Source: Halomonas sp. (GTDB lineage Bacteria > Pseudomonadota > Gammaproteobacteria > Pseudomonadales > Halomonadaceae). Taken from it: a stretch of DNA of 7,435 nt. Of this stretch, positions 1 to 5,980 are shown piece by piece. Location of the stretch: contig SKVX01000081.1 of the NCBI GenBank assembly GCA_007129225.1, positions 1-7,435 on the forward strand, written 5' to 3'. Below the pieces are notes generated by a model that worked only from the letters and a program-made list of their open reading frames with translations, ran no database searches and had not been told where the DNA came from. Positions within the stretch are counted from its first letter, which is position 1; every line of letters starts with the position of its first letter. Both the position numbers and the translations under genes were made by a program.

Positions 1-3
1 CCA

Positions 4-30
4 AGCGGGGGCGGCCAGGCCGCCCCCGCT
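4..30. other. Perfect 13-bp GC-rich inverted repeat (RNA hairpin)
   Basis: Bases 4-16 (AGCGGGGGCGGCC) are exactly complementary to bases 18-30 (GGCCGCCCCCGCT) around a single central A17, so a transcript of either strand can form a very stable stem of 11-12 bp with a 3-5 nt loop. It is not followed by a T-tract (the next bases are GTTCCCGG), so it is not a textbook intrinsic terminator. It lies about 110 bases before the first permease gene. In many peptide ABC operons the binding-protein gene precedes the permeases and a stem-loop between them protects the upstream mRNA or reduces read-through. That role is inference, because the upstream gene is outside the window. A degenerate terminator of an upstream gene is the main alternative. 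Confidence 0.7.
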
Positions 31-37
31 GTTCCCG

Positions 38-76
38 GTAAGCACTTATTGAAAGCACTGATCGAAAGCACTGATC
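38..76. repeat. Three tandem copies of a 13-bp unit
   Basis: The unit GAAAGCACTGATC occurs twice, identical and head to tail, at 51-63 and 64-76. It is preceded directly by a degenerate copy at 38-50 (GTAAGCACTTATT, 10 of 13 matching). The array is in the non-coding stretch before the permease gene and is more AT-rich than its surroundings. It could be an iterated protein-binding site or a replication-slippage duplication. No known operator consensus was recognised in it. Confidence 0.75.
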
Positions 77-108
77 GATGGGCGGTATCCGAGCACGACA
101 TGGATCAG
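71..108. promoter_or_regulatory. Imperfect inverted repeat, possible operator or leader hairpin
   Basis: CTGATCGATG at 71-80 is complementary to CATGGATCAG at 99-108 at 9 of 10 positions, with 18 bases between the arms. The left arm overlaps the end of the 13-bp tandem array. The dyad lies 31 bases before the first permease start, where an operator or leader hairpin would be plausible. Function is inferred from position and symmetry only. Confidence 0.3.
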
Positions 109-139
109 GGCTTTCATCTCGATTGCTGAGGCCCCCCGC

Positions 140-1117
140 ATGCTCTATGCACGCTTGATCCTGATGCGGCTGCTCAAGGCCGTCGTCGTCCTGTTCATGA
201 TCGTCATCTTCAATTTCTTCCTGATCCAGATGGCGCCCGGCGATCCAGCCGCGATTCTGGCCGGCGAGGCCGGCGCTACGGATCAGGAATTCCTGCGCCA
301 GCTGCGTGAGCGCTTCGGCCTCGACCAGCCGCTCTATGTCCAGCTGTGGCGCTATGTCTCCGGCATCGCCATGCTCGATTTCGGTTTCTCCTATCGTCAA
401 CAGATGCCGGTCCTCGATCTGATCCTGGCCCGCCTGCCCGCCACCCTGCTGCTCACCGGCACGGCCTTCGTGCTGTCACTGGCACTCGGCATCGTCGCCG
501 GCTCCATGGCGGCGGCCCGGGTCAAGAAGCCTTCCGGCTCGCTGATCATGGCGCTTGCCCTGATCTTCTACGCCACGCCGCTGTTCTGGGTGGCACTGAT
601 GGCAGTTCTGCTGTTCTCGGTCTATCTCGACTGGTTGCCCGCCTACGGCATGTACACCGTGGGGGCGGGGCTCGACGGCTTCGCCCTGGTACTCGACGTG
701 GCCAAGCACCTGGTGCTGCCCGCCACTACCCTGGCGCTCTTCTTCATGGCCATCTATACCCGCATGACCCGTGCGTCCATGCTCGAGGCCAGCCAGCAGG
801 ACTACGTCAAGACCGCCCGCGCCAAGGGCCTCAGCCCACGGGTGATTCAGCGACGGCATATCCTGCGCAATGCCCTGCTTCCCATCATCACCCTCGCCGG
901 CCTGCAGGCGGGCCAGATGGTGGGAGGCGCCATTCTCACCGAGACCGTGTTCGCCTGGCCCGGCATCGGCCGCCTGATGTACGAGGCATTGATGCAGCGC
1001 GACTACAACCTGCTGCTGGGGATCTTCTTCTTCTCGGCCGCCCTGGTCATCGTCTTCAACATCATCACCGACCTGGTCTATCGCCTGGCGGATCCGCGTA
1101 TCAAGGAGGGCTCATGA
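140..1117 (+). CDS. ABC transporter permease, DppB/OppB-like (peptide-type importer)
   Basis: This is an inner-membrane permease subunit of a peptide/nickel-type (Dpp/Opp) ABC importer. It forms half of the translocation channel with the next gene product. The 325-residue length is usual for DppB-type subunits. The N-terminal segment at about 11-31 is hydrophobic and is followed by the family's APGDP motif (32-36). A periplasmic segment follows, then further membrane helices at roughly 100-122, 135-163, 190-208, 248-268 and 290-312. The cytoplasmic EAA loop that docks on the ATPase is clear at 216-248, with DYVKTARAKGL (221-231) and RNALLP (243-248). The typical end, FAWPGIGRLM (271-280) then LADPR (316-320), is present. 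The chosen ATG has a weak GAGG eight bases upstream; the next in-frame ATG (residue 9) would cut into the family's N-terminus. The stop overlaps the next start (ATGA). The substrate cannot be told from the permease. Confidence 0.95.
   Translation: MLYARLILMRLLKAVVVLFMIVIFNFFLIQMAPGDPAAILAGEAGATDQEFLRQLRERFGLDQPLYVQLWRYVSGIAMLDFGFSYRQQMPVLDLILARLPATLLLTGTAFVLSLALGIVAGSMAAARVKKPSGSLIMALALIFYATPLFWVALMAVLLFSVYLDWLPAYGMYTVGAGLDGFALVLDVAKHLVLPATTLALFFMAIYTRMTRASMLEASQQDYVKTARAKGLSPRVIQRRHILRNALLPIITLAGLQAGQMVGGAILTETVFAWPGIGRLMYEALMQRDYNLLLGIFFFSAALVIVFNIITDLVYRLADPRIKEGS
1103..1109 (+). promoter_or_regulatory. Ribosome binding site for the second permease
   Basis: AAGGAGG lies inside the 3' end of the upstream permease gene, four bases before the ATG at 1114. 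It fixes that start even though the reading frame stays open far upstream, and with the ATGA overlap it indicates coupled translation of the two permeases. Confidence 0.7.
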
Positions 1118-1950
1118 GCTTCTTCGCCCGTTTCGCCCAGAACCGGGGTGCCCTGATCGGCCTGGTCATTCTGTTGACGATCATCCTCATGGCCATACTC
1201 GCCCCCTTTCTCTATCCGGAATCCCCCTGGCGCATGGTCCAGCGCCCCTTCCTGGCACCCATGGAGGTGGAGGGCTTCCTGCTGGGCACCGACACCATGG
1301 GGCGTAACGTCGCCGCCGGCATCATGCACGGCGCCTGGGTATCGCTGCTGATCGGTCTCGTCTCGACGACCGTGGCTCTGGCGATCGGTGTCCCCCTGGG
1401 CGCCATTGCCGGCTATTACGGCGGCCTCATCGACGATGGCCTGATGCGCTTCACCGAGTTCTTCCAGACCATTCCCAACTTTGCCCTGGCCATCGTGCTG
1501 GTGGCGATCATGCAGCCCAGCGTGACCTCCATCGTGCTGGCCATCGCCATCGTCAGCTGGCCGCCGGTGGCCCGCCTGGTAAGGGCCGAGTTCATGTCGC
1601 TGCGTAATCGCGAATACGTGGAAGCGGCCCGACTCGTGGGCCAGACCAACCGCACCATCATCCTGCGCCAGATCCTGCCCAACACCCTGTCGCCAATCAT
1701 CGTGCTCGCCTCCCTGATGGTGGCCACCGCCATCCTGCTCGAGTCGGCACTCTCCTTCCTGGGGCTAGGCGACCCCAACGTGATGTCCTGGGGCTACATG
1801 ATCGGCGCTGCGCGGACCGTGATCCGCCAGGCCTGGTGGCTGAGCTTCTTCCCCGGTCTCGCCATCCTGCTGACGGTGCTGGCACTCAACCTGGTGGGCG
1901 AGGGTCTCGATGACGCCCTGAACCCGAAACTTTCCCGCGAACGCTCGTAA
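1114..1950 (+). CDS. ABC transporter permease, DppC/OppC-like (peptide-type importer)
   Basis: This is the second inner-membrane channel subunit of the peptide-type importer, 278 residues, a normal DppC length. It starts with a short cytoplasmic tail and a first helix at about 13-33. The family motif LGTDTMGRN follows at 57-65. Further hydrophobic segments lie at about 75-100, 122-150, 193-215 and 243-262. The EAA loop is at 166-190 (REYVEAARLVG, then ILRQILPN), and SFLGLGDP (214-221) is typical of DppC. The frame is open back to base 346, but that upstream part is the shadow of the first permease. The real start is the ATG at 1114, supported by AAGGAGG and by the four-base ATGA overlap with the preceding stop. 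It probably forms a heterodimer with the preceding permease and is energised by the following double ATPase. Confidence 0.95.
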   Translation: MSFFARFAQNRGALIGLVILLTIILMAILAPFLYPESPWRMVQRPFLAPMEVEGFLLGTDTMGRNVAAGIMHGAWVSLLIGLVSTTVALAIGVPLGAIAGYYGGLIDDGLMRFTEFFQTIPNFALAIVLVAIMQPSVTSIVLAIAIVSWPPVARLVRAEFMSLRNREYVEAARLVGQTNRTIILRQILPNTLSPIIVLASLMVATAILLESALSFLGLGDPNVMSWGYMIGAARTVIRQAWWLSFFPGLAILLTVLALNLVGEGLDDALNPKLSRERS

Positions 1951-1979
1951 GCGCCGGACCGCCAAGAAAGGAGAGTCCC

Positions 1980-3596
1980 ATGAGTGAACCCGTACTGAGC
2001 ATTCGCGGCCTGACCATCGCCCTGCCCAAGGGCGCCGATCGCCCCTATGCCGTGGAGGACGTCAGCTACGACGTGGCACGCGGCGAGATCATGTGCGTGG
2101 TGGGTGAGTCCGGCTCGGGCAAGTCCATGGCGGCCAACGCCCTGATGGGCCTGCTGCCCAAGGGCGTGCGCCCCACCGCCGGCGAAGTGATCTTCGACGG
2201 CCAGGACCTGTTGACGCTGACCGAGAAACAGCACCGCAAGCTGCGCGGCCTGCACATCGGCATGATCTTCCAGGAGCCCATGACCGCCCTGAACCCGCTC
2301 ATGCGGGTCGGCGCCCAGATCGCGGAGGTCTTCGAGGCCCACGGCAAGTACAACGGCAAGGAGCGCCAGGCCCATGCCCTGGCACTGCTGGAGGAGGTGG
2401 GCATTCCCCAGCCCGACAAGGCCATCCGCGCCTATCCCTTCCAGCTCTCCGGCGGCCAGCGCCAGCGGGTGATGATCGCCATGGCCCTGGCCCTGGAACC
2501 AAAGTTGCTGATCGCCGACGAACCCACCACGGCCCTGGACGTGACCACCCAGGCGCAGATCCTGGAACTGATTCGGGACCTGCAGAAGCGCCGCGGCATG
2601 TCGGTGATGTTCATCACCCACGACTTCGGCGTGGTGGCCGAAGTCGCCAACCGGGTCTGCGTCATGCGCTACGGCCAGATCGTCGAACTCGGCCCGGCCG
2701 AGGAGGTGCTGGAAAATCCGCAGCACGAGTACACTCGTGCCTTGATCGAGGCGATACCCAGCAACATCATTCCCGAAGCCCGTGGCGGCGAGCGGCCAGC
2801 CCCTCTGCTGGAGGTGAAGGGGCTCAACAAGGTATTCCGTTCCAAGGGGGGCCTGTTCAAGGCGGCGCGCGAAGTTCGCGCCCTGGACGATGTCTCCTTC
2901 ACGCTGGCCCCCGGTGAAACCGTCGGCATCGTCGGCGAGTCAGGCTCCGGCAAGTCCACCCTGGGTCGCTGCGTGGTCCGTCTCGAGCGCCCCGACAGCG
3001 GTACGCTCTCCCTGGCCGGCACCGACTTCACCTCGCTCACCGGCGAGGCCCTGCGTCGCCAACGCTGGCGGGTGCAGATGATCTTTCAGGACCCCTACGC
3101 CTCGCTGAACCCACGCACCCGGGTCGGCTACGCCATCGCCCAGGGCCCCATGGCCAACGGGGTGCCCCGGGAACAGGCCATGAAGCAGGCCGGGGAACTG
3201 CTGGATCTGGTGGGCCTCGGCGCCGTGGCGGTGGATCGCTTCCCCCATGAGTTCTCCGGCGGCCAGCGCCAGCGCATCGGCATCGCCCGCGCCCTGGCCC
3301 TGAACCCCGAGTTGATCGTCGCCGACGAGGCGGTATCGGCGCTGGATGTCTCGATCCAGGCCCAGATCCTGGAACTGCTGGAAGACCTCAAGCAGAAGCT
3401 GTCGCTGTCGCTGCTCTTCATCACCCATGACCTGCGGGTGGCAGCCCAGATCTGCGATTACATCATCGTGATGCAGCATGGCCGCGTCGTCGAGCAAGGC
3501 ACCGCCGAATCGGTATTCCTCTCGCCCAAGGAGGCCTATACCCGCGAACTGCTGGCAGCCATTCCGGGCCGCGACCAGGAGCTCGCAACCGCGTGA
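1980..3596 (+). CDS. Fused double ATP-binding subunit of peptide-type ABC importer (DppD-DppF / GsiA-like)
   Basis: This cytoplasmic ATPase drives the importer; at 538 residues it holds two complete nucleotide-binding domains that many Dpp/Opp systems encode as separate DppD and DppF proteins. The first domain has Walker A GESGSGKS (42-49), Q-loop Gln98, signature LSGGQ (156-160), Walker B LLIADEP (176-182) and switch His214. The second has Walker A GESGSGKS (319-326), Gln370, signature FSGGQ (425-429), Walker B LIVADEA (445-451) and His483. Both sites therefore look catalytically complete. The residue after the Walker B glutamate in the second domain is Ala where Pro is common, which is a minor variation. 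Each domain ends with the HEYTRALIEAIP / EAYTRELLAAIP type tail of the oligopeptide subfamily. A strong AAAGGAGA (1967-1974) precedes the ATG. The layout matches GsiA and YejF, but the substrate cannot be inferred from this. Confidence 0.95.
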   Translation: MSEPVLSIRGLTIALPKGADRPYAVEDVSYDVARGEIMCVVGESGSGKSMAANALMGLLPKGVRPTAGEVIFDGQDLLTLTEKQHRKLRGLHIGMIFQEPMTALNPLMRVGAQIAEVFEAHGKYNGKERQAHALALLEEVGIPQPDKAIRAYPFQLSGGQRQRVMIAMALALEPKLLIADEPTTALDVTTQAQILELIRDLQKRRGMSVMFITHDFGVVAEVANRVCVMRYGQIVELGPAEEVLENPQHEYTRALIEAIPSNIIPEARGGERPAPLLEVKGLNKVFRSKGGLFKAAREVRALDDVSFTLAPGETVGIVGESGSGKSTLGRCVVRLERPDSGTLSLAGTDFTSLTGEALRRQRWRVQMIFQDPYASLNPRTRVGYAIAQGPMANGVPREQAMKQAGELLDLVGLGAVAVDRFPHEFSGGQRQRIGIARALALNPELIVADEAVSALDVSIQAQILELLEDLKQKLSLSLLFITHDLRVAAQICDYIIVMQHGRVVEQGTAESVFLSPKEAYTRELLAAIPGRDQELATA

Positions 3597-3602
3597 ACGT
3601 AC

Positions 3603-3607
3603 AAGGA
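3603..3607 (+). promoter_or_regulatory. Ribosome binding site that favours the ATG start at 3614
   Basis: AAGGA with six bases to the ATG at 3614 is better placed than the AGGAG (3577-3581) that lies eleven bases before the in-frame GTG at 3593. The choice adds or removes seven residues only. Confidence 0.5.
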
Positions 3608-3613
3608 CATCGA

Positions 3614-5011
3614 ATGCGAATGGAAGCCTTACTCACGGAGATCGCTGCCGTGGTTGGCCCAGGCAATGTGCTAACCGGCACCGACGTCAGCCAGCGACGG
3701 GTGGACTGGATGACCGGTGCCCCCTGCCAGGCAGGCGCCATCGTGCGGCCCGCCGATACTCGCCAACTCTCCGCCGTGATGCGGCTGTGCCATGGCGCCA
3801 ACCAGCCGGTGGTGACCCATGGCGGCCTGACCGGTCTGGTGCATGGCGGAGAAGCCTCCCCGGACGAAGTCGCCATCTCGCTGGAACGGATGACCGCCAT
3901 CGAAGCCTTCGACCCGGTGGGAAACACCATGACCGTCGAGGCCGGCGTGCCGCTCCAGCGGGTGCAGGAGCTTGCCGAAGAACATGACCTCCAGTTCCCA
4001 CTGGACCTGGGGGCGCGTGGCTCCTGCACCATCGGCGGCAATATCGCCACCAATGCCGGCGGCGTGCGGGTCATTCGCTACGGCATGATGCGCCAGCAGG
4101 TGCTGGGGCTCGAAGCCGTGCTGGCCGACGGCACCGTAGTCAGTTCCATGAACCACATGCTCAAGAACAATGCCGGCTACGACCTCAAGCAGCTCTTCAT
4201 CGGCAGCGAAGGCACGCTGGGCATCGTGACCCGGGCGGTGCTAAGGCTCCAGCCGAAGATGAGCAGCGAACAGACCGCACTGGTCGCCTGCCCCTCGTTC
4301 GAGGCTCTCACCGGGCTCCTGCAGCACATGGGCCACAACCTGGGTGGCAGTCTCGGCACCTTCGAGGTCATGTGGCGCAACCACTACGCACTGCTCACCG
4401 TGGAGAGCGGTCGGCATACACCACCCCTGTCCAGCGACTCGCCATTCTACGTGATCGTCGAGTCTCTGGGGGTCGACGATGAGACCAACGCTGCGCGCTT
4501 CGGCCAGGCGCTGGAGTCCGCCTTCGAGTCCGGTCTGATCGTCGACGCCGTGCTGGCCCAATCCGATACACAACGACGCGGCATCTGGGCTATCCGCGAG
4601 GATATCGAGGGACTGATCCTCAACCTGGCGCCGCTGTTCACCTTCGATATCAGTCTGCCCATCCCAGAGATGGAAGCCTACACGGATCGGCTTGAAACCA
4701 CCTTGCGCCGGGATTGGCCCCAGGGGCGCATGGTGGTGTTCGGCCACCTGGGGGACGGCAACCTCCACGTCTCCATTAGCGTGGGTAGCGCCGCAGCTGA
4801 GGCGCGCCGGGCCGTGGAGCAGCTGGTCTACAGCCCGCTGGCCGAACTGGGCGGCTCGATTTCCGCAGAGCATGGCGTCGGGCTGGAGAAGCGTGACTAC
4901 CTGGCACTCTCGCGCACTCCCGAGGAGATCGCCTTGATGCGCACCCTGAAACAGGCCCTGGATCCTCGCAACCTGCTCAACCGCCACAAGGTACTGGCCC
5001 CGGAGGCCTAG
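3614..5011 (+). CDS. FAD-binding 2-hydroxyacid dehydrogenase/oxidase, GlcD/D2HGDH family
   Basis: This is a 465-residue flavoprotein of the vanillyl-alcohol oxidase/PCMH superfamily that likely oxidises a D-2-hydroxy acid to its 2-oxo acid and passes electrons to an acceptor such as an electron-transfer flavoprotein or quinone. The N-terminal FAD-binding domain (about 40-215) shows THGGLTGLVHGG (68-79), GGNIATNAGG (141-150) and KNNAGYDLKQLFIGSEGTLG (184-203). The C-terminal FAD-oxidase domain has GHLGDGNLH (377-385) and SAEHG (417-421), which hold the metal and substrate-binding His and Glu residues in D-2-hydroxyglutarate dehydrogenase. The WAIRE Arg (328) is also kept. There is no signal peptide, so it is probably cytoplasmic or peripheral to the membrane. 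I prefer the ATG at 3614; an in-frame GTG at 3593 overlaps the ATPase stop and would add seven residues. The exact substrate is unknown; D-lactate, glycolate and D-2-hydroxyglutarate are family examples only. Confidence 0.9.
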   Translation: MRMEALLTEIAAVVGPGNVLTGTDVSQRRVDWMTGAPCQAGAIVRPADTRQLSAVMRLCHGANQPVVTHGGLTGLVHGGEASPDEVAISLERMTAIEAFDPVGNTMTVEAGVPLQRVQELAEEHDLQFPLDLGARGSCTIGGNIATNAGGVRVIRYGMMRQQVLGLEAVLADGTVVSSMNHMLKNNAGYDLKQLFIGSEGTLGIVTRAVLRLQPKMSSEQTALVACPSFEALTGLLQHMGHNLGGSLGTFEVMWRNHYALLTVESGRHTPPLSSDSPFYVIVESLGVDDETNAARFGQALESAFESGLIVDAVLAQSDTQRRGIWAIREDIEGLILNLAPLFTFDISLPIPEMEAYTDRLETTLRRDWPQGRMVVFGHLGDGNLHVSISVGSAAAEARRAVEQLVYSPLAELGGSISAEHGVGLEKRDYLALSRTPEEIALMRTLKQALDPRNLLNRHKVLAPEA

Positions 5012-5016
5012 CCGCC

Positions 5017-5937
5017 ATGACGGCTCCTGCTTCCCCCGCCCTGCTGCAACGCACCGGCGTCACGACGGCGCTGTTGATTGGCGCTATCGGTCTGTTCTGG
5101 GGAGGCAACTGGCCTGCGGTACGCTTCAGCCTGATGGACATCCCCCCGTTCAGTCTCAGGGCCATCGGCTTTACCGTCGGTGCCATGATGCTGCTCGGCT
5201 GGGCCTGGGTTCGGCAATTGCCATTGGCCATCAGTACCGAGGAGTGGCCCTGGCTGGTGATTGCCGGACTCTTCACCATTCTCGGCTTCAATGTCGGCAC
5301 CGCATTCGGCCAGCTGCACATGCCCACCTCCCAGGCGGCCATCATTGCCTTCACCATGCCCTGCTGGGCGCTATTGATGGCCATCGGCATCCTCGGCGAG
5401 CGTATCACCCGGCGGCAGTGGCTGGGCCTCGCCCTGGGCCAGGCGGGCCTGCTGATACTCCTTGGCCCGGCCGCCTGGCAGGCCGGCTCGGAGGGGCTCG
5501 TCGGCCCCCTCTTCGTGTTGTGCGCCGCCCTGTCCTGGGCGCTGGGCACCGTACTGATCAAACGCCGCGGCGGCTGGCAGGGCCATCCCGTAGCCATCAC
5601 CGGCTGGCAGTTCGCCATCTGCGCCGTGCCGATGCTGGTGCTGGCGGCAGGGCTGGAGTCGCCACCTTCACCGCTCGAGTGGCGGTCCACCACCTGGCTG
5701 GGGCTGGGCTATCATCTTGTCTTTGCCATCTGCCTGGCCCAGATGCTGTGGTTTCGCAACGTCAATCGGCTGACCATCGGCCAGTCCACCATCAGCACCT
5801 TGATCATACCGGTGGTCGGGGTCTCCAGCGCCGTGGTGCTGCTGGGAGAGCCCTTTACCCTCCAGATCCTGGTGGCGCTGGTCCTGACCCTGTCCGCCGT
5901 GGCGATCGTCATGACCCAGCGAAAGCCAATGACATGA
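5017..5937 (+). CDS. EamA/DMT-family transporter (probable metabolite exporter)
   Basis: This is a 306-residue integral inner-membrane protein of the drug/metabolite transporter superfamily with the usual ten-helix, two-repeat architecture. The first EamA repeat spans about 17-151 and the second about 162-300. Repeat hallmarks are FWGGNWPAVR (27-36), which begins helix one and two, and the paired glutamates in ILGERIT (125-131) and LLGEPFT (275-281), near the end of the equivalent helices of each repeat. The basic segment IKRRGG (181-186) in the second repeat is probably cytoplasmic. The gene begins five bases after the FAD-enzyme stop, with GGAGG (5002-5006) ten bases before its ATG, so it is almost certainly co-transcribed. 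Relatives export amino acids or other small metabolites, but assignments inside this superfamily are weak. Export of a pathway product is an inference from the context. Confidence 0.92.
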   Translation: MTAPASPALLQRTGVTTALLIGAIGLFWGGNWPAVRFSLMDIPPFSLRAIGFTVGAMMLLGWAWVRQLPLAISTEEWPWLVIAGLFTILGFNVGTAFGQLHMPTSQAAIIAFTMPCWALLMAIGILGERITRRQWLGLALGQAGLLILLGPAAWQAGSEGLVGPLFVLCAALSWALGTVLIKRRGGWQGHPVAITGWQFAICAVPMLVLAAGLESPPSPLEWRSTTWLGLGYHLVFAICLAQMLWFRNVNRLTIGQSTISTLIIPVVGVSSAVVLLGEPFTLQILVALVLTLSAVAIVMTQRKPMT

Positions 5938-5980
5938 CGCCAGGCCCCATCCTTCATTCATCATCCAACGGGAGACCCGC

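Noticed and set aside
49..78. TTGAAA at 49-54 as a sigma-70 -35 box
   Set aside because: No acceptable -10 hexamer lies 16-18 bases downstream; those positions fall in the GATC-containing repeat.
101..116. TGGATCAGGGCTTTCA as a sigma-54 promoter
   Set aside because: The spacing is right but the essential GC at -12 is TC, and most other consensus positions do not match.
1..129. Frame open from the window edge to a TGA at 127-129, possible end of an upstream protein
   Set aside because: The hypothetical tail crosses the perfect hairpin and the tandem repeats and resembles no protein family end I know. The region reads better as intergenic, although an extended upstream tail cannot be fully excluded.
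346..1113. Long open frame upstream of and in frame with the second permease
   Set aside because: Its translation is low-complexity Arg/His/Gly/Pro-rich and lies wholly over the first permease, which has clear family motifs. The true start at 1114 has a strong ribosome binding site.
1794..2726. 310-codon minus-strand open frame
   Set aside because: It is antisense to the second permease and the double ATPase, is His/Gly/Gln-rich without recognisable motifs, and is the expected by-product of GC-rich third codon positions.
4241..4987. 248-codon minus-strand open frame inside the FAD-enzyme gene
   Set aside because: It is a shadow of the coding strand with no domain signature and unlikely composition.
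4977..5693. 238-codon minus-strand open frame across the EamA gene
   Set aside because: It is antisense to a clear ten-helix transporter and has no recognisable motif.
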